Of a DNA stretch of 64,000 nucleotides, positions 44,909 through 59,011 are shown piece after piece; position 1 is the stretch's first letter; each line of letters opens with the position of its first letter. The notes under the pieces are model-generated. The model worked only from the letters and a program-made list of their open reading frames with translations, did no database searches and was not told the origin of the DNA. This stretch comes from Acanthosoma haemorrhoidale (taxonomy: Eukaryota > Arthropoda > Insecta > Hemiptera > Acanthosomatidae), in assembly GCA_930367205.1 (NCBI GenBank), contig OV884015.1:76213341-76277340 (forward strand), in the 5' to 3' direction. The translations under genes were made by a program, and so were the position numbers.

Positions 44909-47789
44909 GATTTAAGGGACAAAGCTTTTTGTTGAATTTCCCTGTATAAGAGTATTTATTACCTGTGCTGGTACCATTGGCTTACCCTAAGAGCTTTTAG
45001 GGATACCTGCAATAGGTATACGTTATTTGCACCATGCGAGTAATTTTCAAATATCAGAGGCGTATATTCCTCCTTTGATATTCACCTTGCTTCCTAGACA
45101 TCCTTTCATCCAATGATTGCTGTAGGTAAAACGTTAAACATGAGTCATTGATACACGCAACTAATTTTACATTGTGCAACGTTTTTAGAATTGCATCATT
45201 TAATTTCATTATGCAAAATTATACCTCGAAATAGCGCGAGTACAAAAGCAATAACGGTTAAGCGTATCGCAACCAATCTATACATCGCTGTGAACAGCGG
45301 TCTTCCTTTGATGATATTGTCTGTGTGATGTGAAGCTGTTAATTAGACTATCAACTATCATTGATTCCCATGGTATTATTTGTCATCACTGTAGTGTGCT
45401 TTCTCAGATTAATTACTCATTTCGGTTAAATTGCTGTCAATTTCATCAAGTTACTTAAATTAACAGTCAATCTATTACATTGTAAGTTTTCATTTATGTG
45501 AGTCAGGAGGTTTTTGAATTTTAAAAGCATTCATGTGCCATTTCAAAAAAAAGAACTTTCCTATCGATTTTTCAATTATAATTATTTAATTCACTGCGCA
45601 CTTCCTGTCAGGTAATTCCCACTAGTCATGAACGCACGCACATACTTCCTATACCCCTTATAACGTAATTTTATTCCGTTTCCAAGCCAGTTAAGTTTTT
45701 GATAACCTAGAAGCCAGTAAACAAACTGTTTTAGGCATCATAATCCGTGGTATATAGTTGTTTACGCTCATGAGTTCGAGGTTACGTGACCGATTGACGC
45801 ACTATCTGTTGATTGTTTATACTTTTTGAAGAACGTCACTTAGTTTAGAAAACAATCAGTCTGTTTTATATAATTGAGCACGTGATAAAAGTATTAGGTA
45901 CGCTGTTTAACGTTACATACAATTTAGATTAAATAACATAGGTGATTGAAGTATTTTTTTTTTATATCTGGTAGAGAACACTCCCGGTGCAATTTCTTAA
46001 TTTTTTTTTTTAATCGGAAAGCCTTAAATAAATCGGACGAAATTTCATTTAAAATCTAACTGTCTCCGTAAATTTTAAAATGAGTATTAACTCAAATGAT
46101 AAGGAAATAATTATGTTTCTAACAACTTTAGAAAAGGAAAAACAAAAAAAACCTTGCATATATTTTCTTCTTTAAAGAGTAGAGACTTATATCTTGTACA
46201 TCTTGCATCCATGGCACCACTAGAAATACAGTGAATAAATTTAATTCTTGAGTAACGGAATAAAATGGAATGTTGAATAAAGTAAATTAAAGCTCTAAGC
46301 GCTTTGGTAACTTAATATAAAGTTTTGAGTATGTAAATGTTAACAGTCAGTTTCAGTAGGATTTGTAAACTTTCATATAAGAGGTTTAGGATTCTTAAAG
46401 GTTGAGGAAATTGTTATGGCATTAGCTTGATATAATTCCTTTGTTTGATTCATTAAGTTTTCTTGGCTAATACAAAACCAACTGTGCTCTGATGATTTAT
46501 AAGCAAAAGGAAAGTTTAATTAGTTATCTGCTGGATATGAAAAGTGAGGAGAAAGATATAATCAAGGGTTTGGGATATTTATCTTCAAAACTTCTATCGG
46601 GAGACCTTTATTAAAGCCGATAAAATGTTATTTCGTTTGATAAGAAAACTTCTTACTGTTCTTGAAAAACCTTTCCGGAGTCCTAACCGTTTTGTTTTTA
46701 TGGTAACCGTCTGTTCCTATCCCTAATGTTTAAAATACTGTACATAAGCAACATACTTCGTAGCTGTATATACGTGTGACTAAGTATGGTTCAGGTGAAG
46801 ACGAATAAGAATGAAACGGCAACCAATTGTCACCAGCTACCGTGGTAATACGAGTATATTGTTCAAGTAAGTGTTTAAACGCGATCTTCATTTAATTATT
46901 AGCGTAACAACTTCATGATATGGAGGGTAGTGTACTTTCAATATATATGAAGGTTGGCAAGTATGAGCCCGATAAATTAATGTATCAATCAGTTCTCTGG
47001 AAATACTGCCATAAGTACAATAACTAATAAATTTAAATGAATACATGGCAAACGAGTACTAAAGGAAACAGTGCTACATATTTAAGGAAAGAGCTTAGAC
47101 GGAGTTTCAGAAGAATTAATGTAAATATGACTAAAAAATGGACAACATTTCAGTTCCGTATGTAAAAAGATGGATTGTCGAAAAATGATTTTACTCTCAA
47201 TGGTGACTTTGAAAATGTTAATGGCTTCTATTATTACAGAATTAAATTCCGGTCATTAGTATGAGTAAATCAAACCAATAAGCAACTAACAAACCAATGA
47301 AAAGCCATATAAAAAAATAGGGCTTAAATAAAAGCACAGTGTTTTCTCTTTTACCGGCTACTAGTTGATGGAACGCATCAGTCTGTTGTCGAATCTTGCA
47401 TTTTCGACTTCCTTACAGCTCACATCGAGACCTTCATGTCTGATTCTTCTACTCTTGCCATAATTTTTCTTCGTTTTGCATGCCCTGCCTATTTTAGCCT
47501 TTCCATCTACAATATGTGGGTGCTACTGTAATCCTTGGCTATTGCGTCTTCCTACTATTGAGTCATAGGTACTAATATTATACATTGTATATTATACTAT
47601 ATATAGTATGTATATTTTATATGTTGGTAATACTTCAAATATTCAACTTATCTTTCTTTCGGAAATGAAGTCTTGTTCTCTTGCTTAAAGAATAGGTATA
47701 AATAAACATGCATTTAGGTCTATAACACTGTCTATAGTATGCATTACATAAATATAAGACTGCGCAACTATCTATTTTTATCCATAGTA
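44909..47789. other. AT-rich non-coding DNA
   Basis: No ORF of note, no shared repeat and no RNA gene were seen in nearly 2.9 kb. Confidence 0.4.
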
Positions 47790-47897
47790 GTGGTGCTGAG
47801 TTTATTTCTTGGGACTACCACGAAATAAATCCTGGATCTCCCAAGAGAGAACCGAACCCACCTAGTCCCGTGTGAACTCTAACTTACTCCCGAGCTC
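47790..47897 (-). mobile_element. tRNA-derived SINE remnant
   Basis: The minus strand reads GGGCGAGCTCGGGAGTAAGT, then TAGAGTTCACACGGGACTAG, then GTGGGTTCGGTTCTC. This aligns with a tRNA D-arm/A-box, anticodon arm and B-box (GGTTCGANTCC). A tail ending AAATAAACTCAGCACCAC resembles the copy at 23.4 kb. There is no complete acceptor stem, so it is not a functional tRNA gene. Confidence 0.5.
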
Positions 47898-48740
47898 GCC
47901 CGGATTAATTATTAATAGCACTTTTGTATTCGTTAAAGTAAATAAACCCTTGTGTTAGTCGAGCCTAAAGGGAGAGACTTCATTAGTTATTCGAGAAACA
48001 GTTACAAAGGAACGTATGTACTTACTATAATGGCAAAAAAGGGTACTGTCTAAATTGTACACAAATAAAAAATTGACCATACTGCTGGTTTCAAAATTAC
48101 CTGGAGGATAAAAACTTCATTAAGTTGCTAGTTGAAAAAAATAAAACAAACATAAGTAAACACCCTCCGATTACAAGTAATTACTAAACGTGAAAATCTA
48201 TTTTATATTATTTTTCAATATTAATTATTATTATTATTAATTTATATTTAATTATTATTATTATAATTATTCATGGAGATTAAAGCTAGGTAAAGCCAAA
48301 GAGGAAAGGAAATTAAAAAAAATAGTAAGCCTTATTAAATAAAATTTAATTGCTAAGCCCGAAAGGGTACCCATCGCTCTTTGTTTGCCTTTCCTTCTGC
48401 CAGTCTATGTTTACTAGGCATACGGTCTTTAAAATGATTAAGTCTATCTGGAGAGTTGACTTTTCCTGATTACATTTTGGGTAGGATAAAACATTGGTCT
48501 AAAGTAAATCCCACTTATAACATTTAAGATCTTGCCTGAGCCTTAAAAACGAAAAAGGAGCAATTTTCTTATATCAACTGGTAAATTAACATACTATAAA
48601 TATAGAGTGTTACGCGTATAATTAGTTATTTGACAATGATAATGTAAATTGCATTAGAAGAGGAATGCCACCTGAACCCTTTTTAAGTGGTTACTCCTGT
48701 AGTATCCTTGTATTAATAAACTTTTATTTGTACTTTTATT
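47898..48740. other. AT-rich non-coding DNA
   Basis: An ATT/TTA-rich simple stretch lies near 48210-48270. Nothing else is recognised. Confidence 0.4.
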
Positions 48741-48756
48741 ATATATATATATATAA

Positions 48757-48816
48757 TTCCTTTATTGTGCTAAAATTACAATCTGCCTTGCTAGGCAATA
48801 AGTAATTAAGATATCA
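48757..48816 (-). mobile_element. LINE family A, terminal 60 bp
   Basis: Only the extreme 3' end is present: TTCCTTTATTGTGCTAAAAT and TACAATCTGCCTTGCTAGGC, followed by AATAAGTAATTAAGATATCA. It matches the end of the 6.4-kb copy very closely, including the same AATAAAGGAA-type tail. An (AT)n tract lies next to it. Confidence 0.7.
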
Positions 48817-49262
48817 GTACTTTTATTAGATGTTTTTCTTCAACATTCAGTGGCCCTTGATAATGATTGTGTGGCACGAAAGCACTTTTAACCCGATAAA
48901 TTTTTTTTGCAAAGGCTACTACAAGTGGTTGACCTATCAAATGCATTATACAAATATCCAATGATATTAAACAAAATTACAGAATAATTATTGATGCAAT
49001 GATCAGGTAGGTGGCGCGCTATTTTTGGTCCTACTATATATAAATTTATTTAACGAAAAAATTGATTTCACAAAAAAATATATAAACTCAACTATAAACT
49101 TCATTAGTTAAGAGACATTAAATGACACTCTAGATTTGAACGTCTTACTTACAATCGGATTTGTAATTTTTTTTTCAAATATACTTTTGTAGCATATTTG
49201 TTTTCATTAAACATCATTGTTCATAAAAATAAAAACTAATTAAGTAGCTTAAATATATCATT

Positions 49263-49391
49263 AAAACCCCTATAAAATGTAGACAAGCTACAGGTGACAT
49301 AATATTGACATATTGTAAATAGATTCATTTATATAGAATCTATATTGAATCCAATAATTTTTAATGACAAAGGGATATGAAGGAAAAAAAA
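49263..49391 (+). mobile_element. LINE family B, 3' tail
   Basis: It contains CCCCTATAAAATGTAGACAA, GCTACAGGTGACATA, TGTAAATAGATTCATTTATA and a closing AAAGGGATATGAAGGAAAAA. It is collinear with the LINE B 3' UTR at 28.1-28.25 kb, without coding sequence. Confidence 0.65.
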
Positions 49392-52300
49392 CATCATCGT
49401 AATATTCTCTCTTATCACAAAATAACACCAACTCAGCTCTAACCCACTATAATCCTAACCACCAATTTTGCTCCAACAAGAAAATTCACCAACACTACAT
49501 TGCTAAAGAAGCTAAATTTCTTAAGTCAATAAAAATTATAACTATACATTCGAAATATCTGATTGTGATTTTTTTTCGGGGGGGATCAGAGCAGCTTCCC
49601 TGATTAAATAATTATAATATAATGATAATTAAATAATAATAATTTCTAATTAAATAAAGAAATAGCTATGCTATATGAGGCCTAAACAACGCTATGAGTT
49701 GCAAGCAGATTCAGTGACGCCATACGACCCAGACTCGGCGGTATAGAATTATAGCGAGTTAGCAGAGGTGGTGAAGAAAGTTGTTAATGTGGTTTGGTGG
49801 GGCCGCGCGGTCGGCCTCTCTCCTTTCGTGGCTCTACTAATTAATTTCCACAGTTATTTTGCCTGGGCTCAATTTCGCCCCAAGTCATTCCTCCGCCCCG
49901 CTCCAGCCCCAAGAGATCAAAAGTCTCATCCCCTCCTGTCTCAATCGTTTCCGATAATACTTTCTCACAACCGTTACCTGAAAGACTTATATTTCGACTG
50001 TCTCGTTATCTCCGTATGTCTGACTGTATATTCTTCTGTTTGTGATTACCTTTGTTAACCAGAAATTTTAGGTGGTGGTCCTATACACCACTAAATTTAA
50101 AAACCAAGTGTGGAATTAATAATTAATTAATGTAATACTGTAATTCATAATTAATTTTTAATTATAAAAGATTGTATTTTTCTATCGTACTTTCCTGATA
50201 TGAATGGCTAAATTATATCTGATTTTTTCTTTATGTATTTTTAAGCCATTATCAAGTAAAGTCACTAAAACTGTTTCATAATCGTGTAAACAACTTTAAC
50301 GACCCGAGTTAGATTTAGTAGTGTAGTGGTTCCATTAATTTCCCTGACGTTGCCAATAATTAAAGCAAAGCTCTCGAATATAATGACTCGAAGAATGCCC
50401 TATAGTAATAATTTGCATCATTGATGAGTTTTAGAGTGTATCATTAAAAAAAGCTACCTTACGTCTTTACTTTACGTCAAATAAACTCCTTTTTTCAATC
50501 GACTAGATATCCGTAATTGTCTTAGAAAAAAATAATATAATAAATAGGATTTATTAACAGGTAGGAATTGCAAATGAAGTCTTGAAATACACAATGTACC
50601 ATGGTATGGCGGGACGGGGACTTCATGTTGATTTTTAATAATTCAACAAAATAAATCTTTACTTTTTGAAATATTGGAAGTATTGACAAATTAGTGCATC
50701 AAAACTTGATTTGTGACCAACGATCATGGTGATTTCTGTTATCAGTGCAAAAGTTCATAAAATATCTCAAAATAACAACTCTCCTATTCCGCCAGCATTA
50801 TATGCAGCATAATAAATATATAAGTCATCAGAGATTGACAATCTGTCTTACAAAGGTAGTATACCCGCATAGAGTAAACCTGAGATTTTTCCAACTTATA
50901 AAAAGTAATGAATATGCATCACATGTAGTTTATGTACCGTTGTGGTTTGTTAACTTCCAAACGGAATGGCCATTAAAAATATAACGATACGCAATCATCA
51001 AGATTATATAGAATATATTGAAACAGAATACAAATATCGTTTACTGAGAGCGCGTCGGTCAGTGAAAGTGAAGCACTTTGTCCAATTGGAGTTGTGTTGT
51101 TTATTCATCATCACACAAAACCTACATCCATCATTTCAGTTGTATTCTTGTCTAGCGCCAATTCAAATCGAATTAATTTGATTCCATAAAAAAAAAACTT
51201 GTTTTTTCACCGATCGTTCCCTAATATGATAATTTTATGTTTTCAATTAACCTAGCAAAAAAGTAAAATTTTGCATAAATTATACAAAAAGATTAAAAAT
51301 TTATTAAACGTGTACTTGGTAATTAAAACTGATTATTTTGTTTATTAGGGATAGGGAAAGTTTCCTGTTACTTCAGCGTGCCAAAACTTTGTTTGATCGG
51401 ACCTGTTTGACAAACGGACATTAAATGCTGAGTAAAAAAGCCCCCGATGCCCGAATGACAAAAAATATAATCATGTTTATTATTTGATAATGATCTATCT
51501 TTATATAAAATAATGTAGCCCACGAATCGTATGGAAGATAAACCTAATTGAAAATGAGTTTTTGTAACTCATCATGCAAATTACAACAATAAATGTTATA
51601 TATCCACGTTCAGAGGAAAACAAGAACTTATTCCGGACGAAGAGGTGGCCATGTTACAGCTGTCAATAGAAAATGGTATCACACCAAGGCAGATAAACAG
51701 CGTGATTATTAGAGGCTAATAAAGGGTTATGTTCTGTTACACTAAGTAAGTGGGAGCTAACTAATTAACTGAAATTGCTACTCCTCTCTCCGAAAGCTGT
51801 CCAAATACAAAGCGCTAGTAGTGGCAAATACTACAGTAGGGCTCTGTGTAAATAGTTTTCCTGTTGCATATCAGGTGTATTGGTTATGCTGTGTGTTCAA
51901 TACTCACAGATTGGTGTTCATTGTCACTCAAGCGTTCTCTGTAGGTTACGCCAACAATGAGCTATTAATAATAACTAGCATTTTTATGGTATCTAATTCA
52001 TTCGCATATTTCCACCGGTTAAAAGATTGCTTACCCCCTTCATTGACTCCTCAGAACCGGGTATACATATATTCACGAGTAGAAAGGCGATGGATCAGCT
52101 CCTTTAGGCTAGCCAAAGAAACTTTAAATAATTTAAAAAAAGAAAAGAATTTATTGATCCGTGAACAAGTATTTAAGCTTCATTTTAATACGATGCGTAT
52201 ATCGGGGAGCAATAAGAAAAAACTCTCACTTTCTGATTTCTGTTATTTTCTTATTTCGATTATTATATTTAAAGGTAGTGCTTCGACCCTCATATATTGT

Positions 52301-55300
52301 AGTGGTTAGCATAATTCCTTTTAATGGTACATATTTAGGCCACAGCTAATTACGCCTTTTTTTTAATTCTACTTTAAGGCGACTGGGCTTCCCTATATTA
52401 CCTAAGGGTAATTGGTCTACGGGGCTAGGGACATTTTCATTGCATAGTATTGTATATATAGTATTGCATTATTATATAACCCTCGGCGACCGTATGATTT
52501 CATGAGCAGAGATGTTCCTACCTTCTTCATCAATGCAACTTGGATGTACTTCCATTGCATGGTAGATTCTGATATTATACTGTGGTATTTAGATGTCAGA
52601 AGTTCCTAATCCTTTTTTAATACTCACTTACTTGCTTTCTAAATCATGATTTCTACCCAATAATTACAACAAGTAGGTTATTAAGATACAACATAACGCT
52701 GAGATAAGTGAAGCCCTTTTTCTAATGTCTAACTGTTTTATTGTTACATCTTATAGTTTTATATTGCAAAATTAACTTCTCAACTAGTGCTTATATTGCT
52801 TATTTGAATTCCTAATACAGTGAATTATTTTTCAGATAGAATAAATGGAAGTAAAAGCTTCTGAACGGATAAGTGCCCGTTCCAATGTCAAGGAAATATT
52901 TCGTCATTTATTTAGATCCAGTTATTTAGGCCAGCTAGTTAGAGTAAAAACTGTAATAAATAAATAAATATTTATAATATTCGACATAATAGACGTAAGA
53001 AATATATCATTAATATTTAATCAGTATTGGCTCCTCACTCAACCTCTGGCCTACCACGACATCATAGTTTACACGCCGTGAGATTATGATGGATATCAGT
53101 GATCTGGCCTGATTTAAGGATCAACAGGAGTAATGCCTGCATTGCACGTTATTCCAGTCTAAATTTATCCTGCTATTTCGTCGCGTTTCCTTACTTAATT
53201 ATCGGCCTCAGTTCGGTTTTTACTACTCTAAGTTCTTCAATGATACCAAATAGGATGAATCTAAAAATATATATGTTATATGGGAAAGAACTAATAAGGA
53301 CATTAAGAGAACAATTTTTCATAATTTACGACAAGCCTAACGATATTCAACTAAATTTAATTCTTATTAACTTATACTGTCTGGAATTATAAAACATTAA
53401 GTAATTCGTATTGTTATTCATTAATAAATGTCGAGGGTGATTTATAAATAAATTTGTCAATAATTAATGTGCTCTACGATCGAAGGGAGCTCTTATTGAA
53501 CTAGCCAGCCGTTAAATTAAATCAACAGCCTTCAACGCCTTCTGCTCTCCTTATGCATATTTCCAGATAAATCACTTTTGATGGCTTAATGATCCTAAAC
53601 ATCTTTTTAAAAATAGGAGTCTTTTTTTCCTCGTCCTTTTAAGGATTCATAAATTTTATCCCAGCATAGTGATGCTACGTGTGGGATAGAGCAATAGGTA
53701 ATAAACCATCTTAAAATAAATATTCTGGAAATTTTTATTGTTTTTTTTAATAACACCATAGATATTACATTCTTTAAATTTCTTTTATTCTAACGAAACT
53801 CTCTAAAAAATTATACTTCAACATTAAACTTAAATTAACTTAATTTCATTAAATACTTAATATGTGTGGAATAATATTGAATTACTAATATTTAGGCAAT
53901 AATATATCAGTAGACAGCCCATAGTTTTGTCATATTTTATTTCACATCCTAATACATTATTCACATGTATAGTGTATACTGAAGCCTTTCTCAGTATTGG
54001 TTCATCCACATCTCAATTACGCAGGTTAGGTGACTAGGTACAGTAATAGATGAAACAAAAATCAGTAAACGGCAAAATTATCTTACATAAGTCACACCTT
54101 TAAAAAGAAACAGTTAAAACACACTATCTTAAAAAATATTAACAGTATCAAGGCACAAATCATATACGTTTATAACCAGTCAATAAACAAAGCCGTCGTG
54201 TAAAATTAAATATATATAATGAATTCACAGCTATAAAAAAGTATGCCTTTAAAGTCGACGCATATATTACCCATAATTCACATAACTTGACTATTTTCTA
54301 AAATTTAATTCTCTATTCATTGTAAGATCAGTGAGCTAGTGATGAAAAGTGGAGTGAATACAAACTAACAACAGTTATCAGTTACTTTTATAAGTTAACG
54401 AAGTGAAATAAAACAAACTAATAGAGTATCTTAATGTCATCGATTATTATAATTAGGTGTCATTTTGTGTGTGTGATAATGCCTCTTGCACACAATCACT
54501 AAATAAAAATTATTGGTTAAAAATAATTAGTAAATAAAAAAATGTATCCTTTATTTAAAAAAAAATAAATATTAAAAATTAAATTTTCTTCGGTACAATC
54601 CTTATTGATCCTGGTTATGTGTGGAAGGTATTTCCTACATAAGTAACGTCATATTCTGAAGCGAATGCCATGGGTTAGTTTTAATCTAGTCAGAGGCAAA
54701 AGCCTCTCTAGTGACCCCCTTAACTTGAGGCAGAGTACACGCCCTTAGGCTGGTCCTTTGAAGTTAAACCTGTCTGAGAAAAGGGCGCAGCCTCTCTGAT
54801 GACATGTTCAGTATACTCCTCGATAAAGTAATGCTATGACGCTCTCAACGAAATTTAAGGGTAAGAGAACACAACTCCATAGAATATGCAGATGACATTC
54901 AGAGTGAGGGAAAAAGAAATAAGACATTGGACCAATGGCAAGCTCGCTGGTGGATATAAGTTAGAGCAAGATTTACATTTGTTTAAGTCTACAAAGTTTT
55001 AGGTGACATGTATGTGAATCCATTTTTTACCACACATGATCTCTCTTTAGCTCAGGTAAAACATTAGCTATTTATGTAACCAAGCTTCATTATAATATGA
55101 AAATTGGAATAGGGAATTTGAATTGCAAATTCTAGCAAACAGTAAGCTACTAAAATTTTATGATGGTTTAATCAATCGTGGGATAAACCTTGTTTTAAAA
55201 ATTAGACTTGTTGTTTTTTGAGAATAGAAAACTCAAACGATATGGAATTTATTTTTGTTTTTTGATATTTCTATTTATTGTTGTATTACTATTCTTCTGT

Positions 55301-58167
55301 TTCTTTTGTAGAAGTTTTCTTCTGTAGAAGTTTTAAAGCTCCGTAAATGTAGGTATAAGTGTAATAGTTTGACACCAAATAGAAGATTGAGAAGATCTGA
55401 GAGCTGCCACAGATGCTACCACAGAAAGGCTGCCAAATAAAATTAACTTCTCAAAAGAGGTTAACAACATGCACTCTACTTAGAATATATCCTTACAAAA
55501 CAGGATAGACCCTTATTTTAGAAGAGTCAAAAATCTTTGCAGAGAGACATCAACTTCAATTAATAGTTAGATAATAAAAGTCGGACAAATTCTGAAAACA
55601 ATGATGCTACTCATAAATATAATGAATTGAAAATATAATGTAATATAGCGAAACAAATTAAATTAATAAGTTCAGTATGGTGTTATTATCTATTGTTAAA
55701 TATGGAACTCAATATAAAATGTACGCAGGTTGTTTAATTGCGTAAACTCTAGGAGAATGAGACCAAACACTTATAATTTAAAATAAAACCGGTACATTAT
55801 CACTTCATAAAAACAGAACACATTTTTGCTACATGCATAGAGAAGATGTTTTGCATCAAAGTAAATTGTGCAATTTACTTTTGCATTATTTTTCTCTTTT
55901 ATGTTTGTACACCATCACAATCCATATACAATGGTTATTGTAGCATTTTTGTATTTTTGTTGGTTTTCTTTTATCTTTATTTATTTTACTGTTTATCAGT
56001 TATTCTTATAAGGCTATTTCATTTTAACGTGACTTTTGATTCAAAAGCAGCTTCATAAATCATTTTTCGCATTACGAATTGGAATTTGGCAAATGATCGT
56101 AAACACAAAATCTAAAAACTATTTTATTCTGAAAGTGCGACCAGGAAACGAATTATATGTAAGGTAGTTGGGTTTCATATGTTCTAATATTATTGTAACA
56201 GAAGCAGTGATAACAATATAACTGCCTCCTGGAAACGTAACTAGTGCAACCGGAACAAACGCCTCCAAAGTGTAAGATCTGATTATTCTGATCCTTAAAT
56301 TCCTTGCAGGTGTGGAAGTTGTTGTTAAGCCAGGGTCTTGAGCTAGCTTACTCGGAACTTGTGGGACTAATAAGATATAACAGCTTCTCTTGTGTAATTA
56401 ATATGATTCCATTATAGGGTAATTGATTATACAAAATATTTTTAAAATCAATAGTTTTTTAAATTGTACTTGGCAGCTTTAATTACGACATAGGATATGG
56501 TAAAGTTACGTTTTATAGTTAGTAAAAACATGGCACTTGTTTCATGCAATGATTAGAAAATACCACGGGTTCATTATGGTGGTAAAACATTACGTAAGAA
56601 ATGCCTTAGATTTTTTAAAAAGCACTACAATAAGTCTAACCGCCGAAACGATAATGCTTGGAGAAGAAATATATAAACCTATCGTCATGGAAGAAAAAGA
56701 TATCTACGAAAGATAAGACTACAAAGATAACTAAAATATAATTAAAGATCCAGAAATCGAAAAATAATACATAAATGCAAGTACCCAGTTTCTAATAATA
56801 CAAGATAATAAAAAATAGCTTGTAACCGGCCTTCGAATGTATGATATATTACACACTTATAATTTAACATATTAAATTTGAAGCCACGTTGGGTAATTAA
56901 CATATTTTAACCAATCATCTTCAGCCAAGTTCTCAGTCATGTTAATAATATCATATTGTGTTTCCCTTACATGGGATCCACATTATGAATAATTTAGTAT
57001 CATATTGTGATGTGTCTATAAGGGTTAAATACTTATTAGATTACTGCGTTATATACCTTAATAATCATGTGAGGTCAATGCCAAAAACCTATGTCTGCTT
57101 AAAATCTAAATATACATTAATCCCTTCAATGTATATATTCTCTCTATTCCGTCTCCATCGCTGTAGAGGCACTCACTCTACGCCTAAGCTAACAAGTCAA
57201 TTATATATAATATATATATTTAGTATATTGGATAGGTTTTGCTTTGCTTTGTTAACATTAAAATACTAATCAATATTTCGAGCGACGAAACGTTATTGAA
57301 CAATGAAATGTTGTTGTTTTTTATTAAAATCAATTTAAAATATTGTCTTAGGGTTTCTGGGTATTCTATGACGCCTAGGGCTTAAAAAGTCAGTTAAGCA
57401 TACTACACTTGACAGCTAGGAATATTTTCGCTAACATACCCAGCATTTCTTGAGAACTGTGCTGTCTTGATTTCGCATAGAGTCATAAAGCTCTACTGAG
57501 GCTAGGATAATAAGAGCACTACTAACGAAGGGATCACCCAAGACATGCGATGCACAGAATTTCTGACTGTGGCTAACGTTGCTGAAGAGAATGGCCGGTA
57601 TAGTATACTCACAGAGGGTCAAGTTAGAATTATTAATACAATTTTTTTTTTAAATTAACAAAAGCATTTATTCTTATAGAGAGTTAACTTCTTAGGAATG
57701 GCTGATCTTCAAACTGAAATAGAATAAATATTTACATTATAACCCTGCAATATATATAAAACTGCAGATGAAACTAATAGACTATGACAATATATTTCTT
57801 AACAGATCGTAAGAAGAATTGAAAAGCGTGTAACTACTATAAAAAAGAAATAACAATTTTAATAGGCATGTCTTATATTTTGTCGTATACAAACCCATAT
57901 ATCCTATATCGTGTATCAATAATCCTTACCATCACACCAGATGTCGTTTATTTTTATGTGCAGTTGAGGTGCGCTGATAAATTATAATGGCTACCAGAAT
58001 CGTCGAACACTATTTCTAGTTTATTACAGATCTCCTCCTCCAAACAATATATTTTAAGTATTTCATCATACTTTTCACTATTTATTAACAAGGTTCCGAG
58101 AAAAACGTTCGAATGGGGAAAACAGGCCTTCCTCTACGAGAGTGCGATACGCGAGTCGTGGCTGCGC
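49392..58167. other. Long non-coding stretch, nothing firmly recognised
   Basis: Nearly 8.8 kb contain only unassigned frames, the longest being 162 codons at 51821-52309 and 97 codons at 53099-53392. They have AT-driven composition and no domain. The patch at 49740-50060 is GC-richer and open for 96 codons but unrecognised. I found no repeats shared with other parts of the window. Confidence 0.4.
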
Positions 58168-58212
58168 TTACCTACCTACAGGTAAACCGCCTTACCTACC
58201 TACCTACCTTCC
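58168..58212. repeat. ACCT microsatellite
   Basis: Two short (CTAC/TACC)n tracts are separated by an AGGTAAACCGCC spacer. Confidence 0.7.
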
Positions 58213-58453
58213 CGACCAGACCATATAATAAAGTTAATAAAGTGCAAGATAATGGTGATTGTGACAAGCAGAAAGAGAAGGATGAAACCAATTTATTTAG
58301 ATCCTAAGCAGCTCATGTTTTAAGTAAAAATAAACCAACCCAAAAATTTTTCAATTTTTAATTTTGCCTCAGGTTTTTTCCAGTGCTAAAAAGTTTTTAA
58401 AAATATCAAGAACAATCGAAAAAATGTCATGTTGCTACTTAAAATTTTATTTA

Positions 58454-58562
58454 TTTTTTCTTTCATAGCCCCTTTAAATTTACAGATAATTATATACAAT
58501 TATAGATCCTCAGGCGAATCTATTTACAAATTAGTTTTGTATTTCCTGTAGCATCCAAAAAT
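58454..58562 (-). mobile_element. LINE family B, 3' tail
   Basis: On the minus strand this reads the LINE B end: GGATGCTACAGGAAATACAA, a TTTGTAAATAGATTCGCC block, AATTATCTGTAAATTTAAAG and GGGGCTATGAAAGAAAAAAT with a short A-rich tail. It has no coding part. Confidence 0.72.
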
Positions 58563-59011
58563 AATTTGCAAACTACTGAATTTTACTTTTCTTGAAGTTA
58601 TTTGTGATTTTTCTATATGGAAGCAACATTTTGGAAATTCCCTCACGTTTGAGGTTTCCAGGTGAGGAAAGTTTGTTCCTATATTCCCGCTTTTTTTTTT
58701 TGCGATGAACTTTAGTGATTATGGAAATCTAACTGCAGATTAAGGATCAATAACAGGAAGATGTCATTTGATGAATACATTTTTTTGGACATTTACAAGT
58801 ACAAATTGCAAGTTAAATAAAGGACAATTACGAATTCGGGTTCCAAACATTGGAAATGTACATAATAATATTACTACCAAACTCTTGGCACTATATTCTG
58901 AACAAGCCAATGATTAGCAAATTTACTGCTCTGCTCATTAATGCGTGCGTGAACGGACCAACTGCAGTAATGCAATGAATGAAAAGATAAAAAGAAAGAA
59001 AAAAGCTTCCC

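Noticed and set aside
48210..48270. Possible short tandem array (ATT/TTA repeats) as a CRISPR-like or satellite array
   Set aside because: It is simple AT-rich sequence with no regular unit or spacer. CRISPR arrays are not expected in a eukaryotic genome.
49768..50058. 96-codon ORF in a GC-richer patch
   Set aside because: The translation is low in structure and matches no family known to me. The openness is explained by composition.
51821..52309. 162-codon plus-strand ORF with hydrophobic stretches
   Set aside because: It starts at no clear context, has AT-driven hydrophobic composition and no recognisable domain. It is most likely a chance frame.
57431..57622. 63-codon minus-strand ORF with a protein-like segment
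   Set aside because: It is short and isolated, with no domain and no flanking exon signals that I could support.
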